Below, in pieces: positions 16,933-24,002 of a DNA stretch of 37,393 bases; the stretch's first letter is position 1; every line of letters begins with the position of its first letter. Made by a program: the position numbers and the translations under genes. The notes under the pieces were generated by a model. It was not told the origin of the DNA. It saw only the letters and a program-made list of their open reading frames with translations, and did no database searches. This stretch comes from Candidatus Omnitrophota bacterium (GTDB lineage: Bacteria; Omnitrophota; Gorgyraeia; JABMRN01; RBG-13-46-9), in contig JAUWBJ010000006.1 in assembly GCA_030605095.1 (NCBI GenBank), positions 1-37,393 of the forward strand, in the 5' to 3' direction.

Positions 16933-18810
16933 ATGGAGAGATTCCTTGATAGAATAAAATCGCCCGATGACCTGAAAAAAATCCCTATCGGGGATTTACC
17001 TCTTTTAGCCAAGGAAATAAGAAAGCGCATTATCGATGTTGTCTCCAAGACAGGGGGGCACCTGGCCTCGAGCCTTGGCGCGGTGGAACTCGCGATTTCC
17101 CTGCATTACTGTTTCGACATGCCGCGCGATAAAATAATCTGGGATGTCGGGCATCAATCCTATCCCCACAAAATATTAACCGGAAGAGCCGACACTTTCG
17201 ATACATTGAGGCAACTTGGGGGTATAAGCGGCTTCCCATCCAGAGGGGAGAGCGAATACGACATATTTACATGCGGGCATAGCGCGACGTCTATTTCTAC
17301 GGCCCTCGGATTGTCTTGCGCAAGAGACCTGAAGAGTGAGGCATGGAAAGTAATTGCAGTTATAGGGGATGCCTCTTTGGCTAACGGCATGGCTTTGGAA
17401 GCGCTTAATCACGCCGGGCACCTGAGGAAAGACCTCGTCGTTGTTCTGAACGATAACGAGCTTTCCATTTCCAGGAGCGTCGGCGCATTAGCGAGGTATT
17501 TAAACAGAATTATGACAAACCCTCTGTATAACAGGGTAAGACGCCAGATGCAAATTCTGGTTAAACGAATCCCTGTATTCGGTTTTAAGACTTTCAGGAC
17601 AGCGAGGAAATTAGAAGAAGCTTTAAAGAATCTGTTGATACCGGGAATGTTCTTTGAGGGATTTGGCTTCAGGTATTTTGGGCCCATTGACGGACATGAT
17701 ATAAACGGGTTAATTACTACGTTTAGAAATCTCCGCGCTTTAAGAGAACCCATAATCGTGCATGTGATTACAAAAAAAGGCAAGGGTTACCGATTTGCGG
17801 AGGAAAGGCCGAGTTTCTTTCATAGCGTGCAGCCCTTTGAGATAGATACGGGAAAACTTTTAGATAGGAAAGTAACCAAAAGTTTTACCGAGATTTTCTC
17901 TGATAAGATTGTAGAACTTGCCAGAAAAGACGCGAAAATCGTGGCCATAACAGCCGCCATGCCGGACGGAACCGGGCTTTCAAGGTTTTCCCAGGAATTC
18001 CCGAATAGGTTCTATGATGTAGGTATAGCTGAAGGGCACGCTATTAGCTTCAGCGCAGGGCTGGCCCAGCAAGGCTTTAAACCAATCATAGCTATTTATT
18101 CTACATTTTTGCAAAGAGGATACGACCAGATTATGCACGATGTGAGTTTACAGAATTTGCCCGTTATTTTTTGCATTGACCGCGCAGGAATAGTCGGAGA
18201 AGACGGCCCGACCCACCATGGCGTATTCGATATCGCTTATTTAAGGCATATTCCAAACCTTGTGATAATGGCGCCGAGGGATGGTTTTGAGCTCGAGGCA
18301 ATGCTTGAAGTTGCGGTAACTTTAAAGAGGCCCGTAGCGATAAGGTACCCGAAAGGGGATTGCCAGTCGCATCTTTCAGGATCGAGCTTTCATAAAATTG
18401 AATTGGGCAAATCAGAGCTTTTAAGAGAAGGAAATGACATAGCTATTTTCGCTATAGGGAACATGGTTTCTATCGCCATAAAGGTAGCGGACCTTCTATC
18501 TCCCGACGGAATACAAGCAACGGTTGTTAACTCAAGATTTGTGAAACCGCTGGATAAAGATATAATCGAGGATGTAACAAGGCGCATCAAGAGGGTAGTA
18601 ACGTTGGAAGAAGGCATTGCAAGAGGCGGATTCGGAAGCGCAATCTTAGAGTTCTTTGAAAGAGAAAATATCAAAGGCGTAAAGGTAGAAAGAATAGGGC
18701 TGCCCGACCACTTCATCGCACATGGCAAAAGAGAGGAACTTCTAAAAGAATATCATCTCACCGCAGACGAGATTTGCGAGACGATAAAGAAAGAGTTTTT
18801 TGAAAAATAA
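16933..18810 (+). CDS. dxs: 1-deoxy-D-xylulose-5-phosphate synthase
   Basis: 625 residues, normal length. The first enzyme of the MEP isoprenoid pathway: pyruvate plus glyceraldehyde-3-phosphate to DXP, using thiamine diphosphate. TPP fold: SSLGAVELAISLHYCFD, DVGHQSYPHKILTGR, and GDASLANGMALEALNHAG...NDNELSIS, where the more usual text is GDGAxTxGMA. Then the transketolase pyrimidine domain (DVGIAEGHAISFSAGLA, IDRAGIVGEDGPTHHG) and the C-terminal domain (LEEGIARGGFGSAI). Upstream ispA uses the pathway's products. Confidence 0.96.
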   Translation: MERFLDRIKSPDDLKKIPIGDLPLLAKEIRKRIIDVVSKTGGHLASSLGAVELAISLHYCFDMPRDKIIWDVGHQSYPHKILTGRADTFDTLRQLGGISGFPSRGESEYDIFTCGHSATSISTALGLSCARDLKSEAWKVIAVIGDASLANGMALEALNHAGHLRKDLVVVLNDNELSISRSVGALARYLNRIMTNPLYNRVRRQMQILVKRIPVFGFKTFRTARKLEEALKNLLIPGMFFEGFGFRYFGPIDGHDINGLITTFRNLRALREPIIVHVITKKGKGYRFAEERPSFFHSVQPFEIDTGKLLDRKVTKSFTEIFSDKIVELARKDAKIVAITAAMPDGTGLSRFSQEFPNRFYDVGIAEGHAISFSAGLAQQGFKPIIAIYSTFLQRGYDQIMHDVSLQNLPVIFCIDRAGIVGEDGPTHHGVFDIAYLRHIPNLVIMAPRDGFELEAMLEVAVTLKRPVAIRYPKGDCQSHLSGSSFHKIELGKSELLREGNDIAIFAIGNMVSIAIKVADLLSPDGIQATVVNSRFVKPLDKDIIEDVTRRIKRVVTLEEGIARGGFGSAILEFFERENIKGVKVERIGLPDHFIAHGKREELLKEYHLTADEICETIKKEFFEK

Positions 18811-18817
18811 TTTAAAT

Positions 18818-19021
18818 ATGGCGAAAATCAACATCAACAAAGACAAGTGCAAAGGTTGTATGCTTTGCGTATCCGTGTGCCAACAGGACCTTATCGTTAA
18901 GTCTAAAAAGCTGAATACGCGGGGCGTCCATTGCGTGGAATTTAGGAACGAGCAAAAATGCACAGGTTGCGGTATGTGCGCCGTAATTTGCCCGGATGTA
19001 TGTATCGAGGTGTATAGGTGA
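18818..19021 (+). CDS. korD: 2-oxoacid:ferredoxin oxidoreductase, delta (ferredoxin) subunit
   Basis: 67 residues with two 4Fe-4S cluster motifs: CKGCMLCVSVC and CTGCGMCAVICPDVC. The track start (TTG 18800) overlaps dxs; ATG 18818 gives the standard MAKININKDKC start, although no Shine-Dalgarno is visible. It carries electrons for the KorABC enzyme encoded next. The stop overlaps the korA GTG start (GTGA). Confidence 0.92.
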   Translation: MAKININKDKCKGCMLCVSVCQQDLIVKSKKLNTRGVHCVEFRNEQKCTGCGMCAVICPDVCIEVYR

Positions 19022-20100
19022 AGAAATCCAAAATCCAAAATCCGAAATCCAAAACCAAGAGAATACTCATCACCGGCAATGAAGCGTGTGGCGAGGGGGC
19101 TATCCAGGCAGGGTGCCGTTTTTACGCGGGATACCCCATTACGCCGCAGAACGAATTGACGGCGTATATGTCTAAAAGAATGGATGAAGTTGACGGTATC
19201 TTTATACAGGCCGAAAGCGAACTCGCTGCCATAAATATGGTTTTCGGTGCATCCGTAACCGGAGCCAGGGCATTGACAACATCTTCGAGCCCCGGAATAA
19301 GTTTAAAACAGGAAGGTATATCTTATCTTGCGGGATGCGAACTGCCGGCTGTTATTGTTAATATTATGAGAGGGGGGCCCGGACTCGGCAACATTGCCCC
19401 GAGCCAGTCAGATTATTTTCAAGCTACAAAAGGCGGCGGCCACGGAGATTATCACTCAGTTGTTTTAGGGCCGGCATCCTGTCAGGAGATGTTCGATTTT
19501 ACCCGTATGGCCTTCGATATTGCGGATAGATACAGAAACACTGTCATCATATTGGGCGATGGCATACTTGGCCAGATGATGGAACCCGTGATAATAAATC
19601 CGAGATCCCAAATCCGAAATCCGAAGAAGTGGGCGCTTACAGGGTGTAAAAACAGAAAGCCGAATATCATAAGGTCTTTACTTTTGAAACAAGGCGCGCT
19701 GGAGGAGTTTAACAGGAAACTCCAGAAAAAATATGATTTGATAAAAAGGAACGAAATTAGATTTGAGAAATACAGGACAGAAGACGCCGAAATAATAATC
19801 GTTGCCTACGGCACCTCAAGCCGTATTTCGAGAGCCTGCGTAAATAGATTGAGAAAAGACAAAATAAAGGCAGGGCTGTTCCGCCCGATAAGCCTCTGGC
19901 CTTTTCCGTATAACGCCTTGAAATCGCAGGATAAAGGCAAGACAAAATTTTTAGTAGTGGAAATGAGCATGGGCCAGATGCTTGAGGATGTTAGACTTGC
20001 TATCCAGGACGATAAAAGAGTTCATTTTTACGGTAGAACAGGCGGCAGCGTTCCGAGCGAAGAAGAAATTATTGGGAAAGCTGTAAGCTGTAAGTTATAA
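19018..20100 (+). CDS. korA: 2-oxoacid:ferredoxin oxidoreductase, alpha subunit
   Basis: 360 residues, GTG start overlapping korD. The pyruvate:ferredoxin oxidoreductase N-terminal domain begins ILITGNEACGEGAIQAGCRFYAGYPITPQNE; ESELAAINMVFGASVTGARALTTSSSPG is the family core. With korB and korC it oxidises a 2-oxoacid (2-oxoglutarate or branched-chain) to the acyl-CoA and reduces ferredoxin; the substrate cannot be decided from sequence alone. The first dozen residues (KKSKIQNPKSKTK) and a short internal stretch (INPRSQIRNPKK) are translated heptanucleotide repeats. Confidence 0.92.
   Translation: MKKSKIQNPKSKTKRILITGNEACGEGAIQAGCRFYAGYPITPQNELTAYMSKRMDEVDGIFIQAESELAAINMVFGASVTGARALTTSSSPGISLKQEGISYLAGCELPAVIVNIMRGGPGLGNIAPSQSDYFQATKGGGHGDYHSVVLGPASCQEMFDFTRMAFDIADRYRNTVIILGDGILGQMMEPVIINPRSQIRNPKKWALTGCKNRKPNIIRSLLLKQGALEEFNRKLQKKYDLIKRNEIRFEKYRTEDAEIIIVAYGTSSRISRACVNRLRKDKIKAGLFRPISLWPFPYNALKSQDKGKTKFLVVEMSMGQMLEDVRLAIQDDKRVHFYGRTGGSVPSEEEIIGKAVSCKL
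19024..19058 (+). repeat. Heptanucleotide repeat encoding the KorA N-terminus
   Basis: Five units of AAATCC(A/G), the last degenerate (AAACCAA), directly after the korA start codon. The unit is not a multiple of three, so the encoded peptide cycles with a 7-residue period over 21 bases (SKIQNPKS). Confidence 0.75.
19596..19623 (+). repeat. Second AAATCCG heptanucleotide repeat, inside korA
   Basis: AAATCCG AGATCCC AAATCCG AAATCCG, four units of the same 7-mer family seen at the gene start. It encodes NPRSQIRNPK between the first and second domains of KorA, a place where an insertion would be tolerated. Confidence 0.75.
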
Positions 20101-20103
20101 GTT
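20083..20103 (+). repeat. Heptanucleotide repeat at the korA-korB junction
   Basis: GTAAGCT GTAAGTT ATAAGTT. It encodes the last residues of KorA, contains its TAA stop, and ends at the base before the korB ATG. Confidence 0.7.
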
Positions 20104-20838
20104 ATGGAGAAAATAGTTTTTAAAAAACCAGATTCGATGACTGATGCGACAATGCATTACTGCGCAGGGTGCGGCCACGGCATTATTCATAGATTAATAT
20201 GCGAGGTTATAGATGAGCTCGGCATAAGGGAGAAAGTTATTGCGGTCGCGCCTGTTGGTTGCGCAGTTATTGCGTATAACTATTGGGATTTTGATGTTTC
20301 AGAAGCCGCTCACGGAAGGACGCCTGCTGTCGCGACCGGTATAAAGAGGGTTCTGCCGGAAAGGGTTGTTTTTACTTACCAGGGTGACGGAGATTTAGCG
20401 GCTATCGGAACATCTGAGATAATCCACACCGCAAATAGGGGCGAAAATATTACGGTAATATTTGTAAATAACGGCGTCTATGGTATGACAGGAGGCCAGA
20501 TGGCGCCGACAACGATGATAGGGCAAAAGACCCAGACTACGAAAAAGGGGAGAAGCGTGAAAAGAGACGGTTTTCCCTTGAAGATATCGGAGATGATAGC
20601 TTTATTGGAAGGCGCAAGGTTTGTTGAAAGGACCTCTGTGCATGCGCCAAAAGAGATTTTGAAGACGAAAAAAGCGATAAAAAGGGCATTCGAGACCCAA
20701 ATCAAGAATGAGGGATTTTCAATGGTTGAGGTTTTGTCAATGTGCCCTATATATTGGGGCTTATCATCGGTTGAGGCGTGCAAAAGAATCGAGAAGGAAG
20801 TGATTAAGACGTATCCGCTGGGAGTGCTTAAAGGATAA
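20104..20838 (+). CDS. korB: 2-oxoacid:ferredoxin oxidoreductase, beta subunit (TPP-binding)
   Basis: 244 residues. It carries the thiamine diphosphate site: HYCAGCGHGIIHRL, GDGDLAAIGTSEIIHTANRGENITVIFVNN with GVYGMTGGQMAPTT. Partner of KorA for 2-oxoacid decarboxylation. The ATG follows the KorA stop by 3 bases across a heptanucleotide repeat; there is no canonical Shine-Dalgarno, so coupling to korA is likely. Confidence 0.94.
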   Translation: MEKIVFKKPDSMTDATMHYCAGCGHGIIHRLICEVIDELGIREKVIAVAPVGCAVIAYNYWDFDVSEAAHGRTPAVATGIKRVLPERVVFTYQGDGDLAAIGTSEIIHTANRGENITVIFVNNGVYGMTGGQMAPTTMIGQKTQTTKKGRSVKRDGFPLKISEMIALLEGARFVERTSVHAPKEILKTKKAIKRAFETQIKNEGFSMVEVLSMCPIYWGLSSVEACKRIEKEVIKTYPLGVLKG

Positions 20839-20846
20839 AAAAGTCA

Positions 20847-21377
20847 ATGAATGAACAAATAATATGCGCCGGTTTTGGCGGACAGGGAATAATGCTTATG
20901 GGAAAGTTCCTCGCCGAAACGGGTATGAAAAATGGTTATAACGTTACGTGGCTTCCCTCATACGGCGCCGAAGTAAGAGGCGGGACAGCGCATTCCATGG
21001 TGCACATAAGCCGAGAAAGAATAGCATCCCCTGTAGTTTCAAAACCGACTACCTGCATAGTCATGAATAAGCCCTCTCTCGTTAAGTTTATAGATAGGAT
21101 AAAAAAAGGAGGGCTTTTAATAGTAAATACCTCTATGGTAAATAAGGTACCTGAGAAAAAGGGTATAAAGATAGTAAAACTCCCCTTAACCAAGCTCGCC
21201 TCAGAATTGGGTAATGTTAAAGTTGCGAATATGATTGCCGTAGGCGCGTTTATCGGCCTTAGAAAGACGCTTTCTTTAAAAGATATACAAGAAGCGTTAA
21301 ACAGGATATTGCCTTCGAAGAAGGATTTAATTTCTATTAATAAAAAAGCTATAGAATTGGGATACAAGTTGGTATGA
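20847..21377 (+). CDS. korC: 2-oxoacid:ferredoxin oxidoreductase, gamma subunit
   Basis: 176 residues starting IICAGFGGQGIMLMGKFLAETG, the POR/KOR gamma nucleotide-like glycine motif, with PSYGAEVRGGTAHSMVHIS. It completes the four-subunit D-A-B-C arrangement. The stop overlaps the gltX start (ATGA). Confidence 0.94.
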   Translation: MNEQIICAGFGGQGIMLMGKFLAETGMKNGYNVTWLPSYGAEVRGGTAHSMVHISRERIASPVVSKPTTCIVMNKPSLVKFIDRIKKGGLLIVNTSMVNKVPEKKGIKIVKLPLTKLASELGNVKVANMIAVGAFIGLRKTLSLKDIQEALNRILPSKKDLISINKKAIELGYKLV

Positions 21378-22657
21378 CAGAGGGTACTGTAAGGGTTCGC
21401 TTTGCGCCAAGCCCGACCGGCTACCTCCACTTAGGTAGCGCGAGAACTGCTTTATTCAACTGGCTCTACGCGCGGCACACAAACGGAAAACTCCTGTTGC
21501 GCATAGAGGATACGGATAAAACCCGCTCTAAAGGGGAATTTCTGGATGAAATTTTAGATGACCTTAAATGGCTCGGCATAGATTGGGATGAGAAACCTAT
21601 CTTCCAATCGGAGAGAACTTCCACATATAAAAAATACGCCTCTCAATTGCTTGATAAGCGCCTCGCCTATAAAGAAGGCGAGGCCATTATATTTAAAGTC
21701 CCGAAATCCCGAAATATAAAGGTAAGAGATATAGTGCACGGCGAAATAGATTTTAACACGGACGAAATAAAAGACCAGGTTTTGATAAAATCGGACGGAT
21801 TTCCGGCGTATAACTTTGCCTGTGTCGTAGATGATTATGAAATGGGCATAACGCACGTAATAAGAGGGGCCGACCACATATCGAATACGCCCAAGCAGCT
21901 CCTCTTCTATGAAGCCCTGGAGCTAAATCCGCCGAAGTTTGCCCACATGCCTCTAATGATGGGAAAGGACGGAGCCAAGCTTTCCAAGAGGCACGGTGCG
22001 GTTGCAGTAGTAGAATATAAAAAAGAAGGTTTTTTGCCGGAAGCATTATCAAACTATCTACTTTTACTCGGCTGGTCACCAGGCAAAGATAGAGAAATTA
22101 TAAGTTTAGAAGAGGTGATAAAATTATTTAAAATAGAAGACATCAGCAACGTTCAGGCAAGGTTTGATATTGATAAGTTAAGATGGATTAACGGGGAATG
22201 CATAAAGAATAAAGATACGAAAGTTTTGGCAAATCTGCTTAAAGATAAAGTAGCAAAGGATATTAATCAGAATTATCTGGAAAAGGTGGTGGATTTATAC
22301 AAGACGCGATTTCACACCTTAAGTGAGCTTACCACGCTTACCAAGGCATTTTTTATAGAGGACTTTCCGATAGATGTGGAGGCTCAGAAAAAACTTGAAA
22401 AATACCTGAAAGATAGCAAGACAAAAAAAGCATTTGCGGAATTTAAAACAGATTTAGAAAAACTTAAAAACTTTAATAAAGAAAATATAGAAAAAATTTG
22501 TAGAGATATAGCCAAGAAGTATAACATAAAACCTGCCGCGATAATACACCCTACGAGGGTTGCTATAAGCGGTAAAATCGTAGGAGCGGGCCTCTTCGAA
22601 ATGATGGAGCTTCTCGGTAAGAAAAAAGTCCTCGAGAGGCTCGAAAAGTATCTTTAG
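21374..22657 (+). CDS. gltX: Glutamyl-tRNA synthetase, shortened and probably non-discriminating
   Basis: 427 residues against about 470-490. Class I signatures: APSPTGYLHLGSARTALFNWL (HIGH) and GAKLSKRHGAVAV (KMSKS). Between the Rossmann halves the text runs from KRLAYKEGEAIIFKVP directly on, so the 40-odd residues that usually carry the CYC...C zinc/pincer segment and the PRYDGRCR helix are missing. The C-terminal anticodon-binding part is compact. tRNA-Gln(CTG) begins 3 bases after the stop. Together with the absence of a GlnRS gene in view, this suggests GluRS charges both tRNA-Glu and tRNA-Gln, with GatCAB amidation elsewhere (inference). Confidence 0.93.
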   Translation: MTEGTVRVRFAPSPTGYLHLGSARTALFNWLYARHTNGKLLLRIEDTDKTRSKGEFLDEILDDLKWLGIDWDEKPIFQSERTSTYKKYASQLLDKRLAYKEGEAIIFKVPKSRNIKVRDIVHGEIDFNTDEIKDQVLIKSDGFPAYNFACVVDDYEMGITHVIRGADHISNTPKQLLFYEALELNPPKFAHMPLMMGKDGAKLSKRHGAVAVVEYKKEGFLPEALSNYLLLLGWSPGKDREIISLEEVIKLFKIEDISNVQARFDIDKLRWINGECIKNKDTKVLANLLKDKVAKDINQNYLEKVVDLYKTRFHTLSELTTLTKAFFIEDFPIDVEAQKKLEKYLKDSKTKKAFAEFKTDLEKLKNFNKENIEKICRDIAKKYNIKPAAIIHPTRVAISGKIVGAGLFEMMELLGKKKVLERLEKYL

Positions 22658-22660
22658 TAT

Positions 22661-22731
22661 TGCCCGGTGGTGTAACGGTAGCACTGATGCCTCTGGAGCA
22701 TCTAGTCTTGGTTCGAATCCAAGCTGGGCAG
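22661..22731 (+). tRNA. tRNA-Gln (anticodon CTG)
   Basis: Acceptor TGCCCGG/CTGGGCA, anticodon stem GATGC/GCATC with loop CTCTGGA (anticodon CTG), T arm CTTGG-TTCGAAT-CCAAG, discriminator G. CCA is not encoded (GCTAT follows). It lies 3 bases after gltX, so it is probably processed from the same transcript. Confidence 0.92.
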
Positions 22732-22750
22732 CTATACCAGGAGTTGTAAA

Positions 22751-23134
22751 ATGGAAAATCAAGAACTGACTCCGGCGAAAAAGGTATTAATAGTTGAAGA
22801 CAGCGAAGGGCAACGAGAATTGTTTCGCGATGTCGTTAAAAAATGCGATTTTACGGCGTTGGAAGCGCAGGACGGCTTGAAAGCCCTGGAGCTAATAAGG
22901 GACAACAAAGATATAGATTTGATTATTCTGGATATAAAATTACCTAAAGTTCATGGATTTGAGATACTCATGCTATTAAAAAAGAAGGAGAATAAAATCC
23001 CTGTTATAATTTGCACCGCTTATAGCGGGTTAAAGGACGATATGTCTGTGGCATTTTATCCGAGAGTTATAGCCATGGATAAACCCGTTTCCCTGAAAGA
23101 GCTCGAGGAAAATATAAAAAAGATGATAAGTTAA
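22751..23134 (+). CDS. Single-domain response regulator (CheY-like receiver)
   Basis: 127 residues, one receiver domain and no output domain. Acidic pocket VEDSEG (Glu16/Asp17), phospho-acceptor Asp61 in IILDIKLPKVHG, switch Thr89 in ICTAYSG, and Lys111 in MDKPVS. AGGAG lies 8 bases before the ATG. It is sandwiched between two tRNA genes: tRNA-Gln ends 19 bases before it and a class II tRNA begins one base after its stop. No kinase is nearby, so the signal and target are unknown. Confidence 0.92.
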   Translation: MENQELTPAKKVLIVEDSEGQRELFRDVVKKCDFTALEAQDGLKALELIRDNKDIDLIILDIKLPKVHGFEILMLLKKKENKIPVIICTAYSGLKDDMSVAFYPRVIAMDKPVSLKELEENIKKMIS

Positions 23135-23135
23135 A

Positions 23136-23223
23136 GCGAGGATGGCGGTAATGTCAGACTCACAAGGTTGATGTCCTTGCGGACGAATAGTCTATGGGGG
23201 ATCGACTCCCCCTCCTCGCACCA
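23136..23223 (+). tRNA. Class II (leucine-type) tRNA-like gene with anticodon GAT
   Basis: Acceptor GCGAGGA/TCCTCGC, anticodon stem CAAGG/CCTTG with loop TTGATGT, variable arm GGAC-GAATA-GTCT, T stem GGGGG/CCCCC, discriminator A and encoded CCA. The body is like tRNA-Leu(GAG), but the anticodon reads GAT (Ile codons). D arm and loops are odd: C11/T24 mismatch, T at position 14, GT in place of G18-G19, and T loop ATCGACT lacking T54. All helices except D are perfect, yet the tertiary contacts are eroded, so it may be a decaying tRNA-Leu, a chimeric tRNA or a tRNA with a non-ribosomal job. Neighbouring tRNAs do not encode CCA. Confidence 0.7.
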
Positions 23224-23242
23224 AGTTCACTTCACAAATTTT

Positions 23243-23317
23243 GGCCCCATCGTCTAGCCTGGCCCAGGACATCAGATTCTCATTCTGAAAACTGGGGTTC
23301 GAATCCCCATGGGGCTG
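23243..23317 (+). tRNA. tRNA-Glu (anticodon CTC), integration target
   Basis: Acceptor GGCCCCA/TGGGGCT (with a G1-T72 wobble), D stem GTC/GAC, anticodon stem TCAGA/TCTGA with loop TTCTCAT (CTC), T arm TGGGG-TTCGAAT-CCCCA, discriminator G, no CCA. Its 3' half from 23269 is duplicated at 29427, so the integrated element restores a complete tRNA at its left end. Confidence 0.93.
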
Positions 23318-23381
23318 CTATTAACGTAACTATGCGTAACTACTATAGTTATATAGAGGTTACGCCTTTTTTGTTTCTAAA
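23269..23381 (+). repeat. attL: 113-bp direct repeat, left copy
   Basis: Identical in length to 29427-29539 with 4 mismatches. It spans 49 bases of tRNA-Glu, then the tRNA's terminator hairpin and T-run to TTTCTAAA. Confidence 0.92.
23334..23371 (+). terminator. Rho-independent terminator of tRNA-Glu
   Basis: GCGTAAC/GTTACGC closes a hairpin continued by TACTATA/TATAGAG around loop GTTA, followed by CTTTTTT. The stem is duplicated at 29492-29523, where the tail is CTCTTTT. Confidence 0.85.
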
Positions 23382-23430
23382 GCCATCTCCTTCGAACTTC
23401 CCAAATCTCCTATATAGTCCGCATGGGGTA

Positions 23431-23452
23431 GGTAGCAAAATAGGTAGCAATA
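23431..23452 (+). repeat. Possible integrase arm-type sites near attL
   Basis: GGTAGCAAAA at 23431-23440 and GGTAGCAATA at 23443-23452, 12 bases apart. GGTAGCAAAA recurs at 29391-29400 just inside attR. Short repeats just inside both ends suit Int or Xis arm binding. Confidence 0.5.
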
Positions 23453-23465
23453 ATTCGAGGGGCTT

Positions 23466-23918
23466 ATGAAGGGATATCAGTTTTTAGAAAACGATTTTTT
23501 CGATCTCTGCAAAACCCGGGAAATCGGCCGGATTCCACAATTGCTTTATATTTATTTGCGCGGATTATATTGCCGCTTTCAAAAGCCCATTTTCACCTGG
23601 TATGACAAAAAGATTCTCAAACATCTATCCATCTCCCAAAGCACCCTCTCAAGATCGCGACAGTATCTACAAAAGCAGGGTATGCTTAAGTTTAAAAGCG
23701 GAAATGGTATAGTTCCTACAGAATACACAATGTTAGGTACAATCCTCCTACCTGTCGTCAAAAAGCCGATACAGTGTCGTCAAAGCTCTATATACAGGTA
23801 TCGTCAAAATGACGACACCTTATTATCTATTAAAGAAAGAGAAAAGAAAAGAATGGGGATTTTTAAAGGGACGACGGTTATGGAGAAGGTTCTGCTAAAA
23901 CAGAAAGGTATTTTGTGA
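23466..23918 (+). CDS. Winged-helix protein, phage replication-initiator-like
   Basis: 150 residues. The N-terminal half (FFDLCKTREIGRIPQLLYIYLRGLYC) and a helix-turn-helix (KILKHLSISQSTLSRSRQYLQKQGMLKF, about 50-77) resemble phage replication-O/DnaD-type helix-turn-helix proteins that test gene-region contexts by a wing after SGNGIVPTEY. The C-terminus is basic and low in structure. GAGGGG sits 3-8 bases ahead of the ATG. It is the first gene inside attL and may act in element replication or control. The fold is fairly clear; the role is a guess. Confidence 0.6.
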   Translation: MKGYQFLENDFFDLCKTREIGRIPQLLYIYLRGLYCRFQKPIFTWYDKKILKHLSISQSTLSRSRQYLQKQGMLKFKSGNGIVPTEYTMLGTILLPVVKKPIQCRQSSIYRYRQNDDTLLSIKEREKKRMGIFKGTTVMEKVLLKQKGIL

Positions 23919-23967
23919 TCCAATTGAAAATCTGTGGGATAAAACACTAAAAGAATCCAATAATATT

Positions 23968-23996
23968 TTTACAAATACTATTTTATAAGGTATACT
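23968..23996 (+). promoter_or_regulatory. Promoter of the sce7726-like gene
   Basis: TTTACA, 17-base spacer, TATACT (23991-23996). The expected start falls on the ATG at 24003, implying a leaderless mRNA; the earlier ATG at 23997 touches the -10 box and would not be transcribed. Confidence 0.65.
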
Positions 23997-24002
23997 ATGC
24001 CT

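Noticed and set aside
23194-23469. 91-aa ORF across the tRNA genes
   Set aside because: It reads through the class II tRNA end, tRNA-Glu and the terminator; its product repeats at attR for that reason only.
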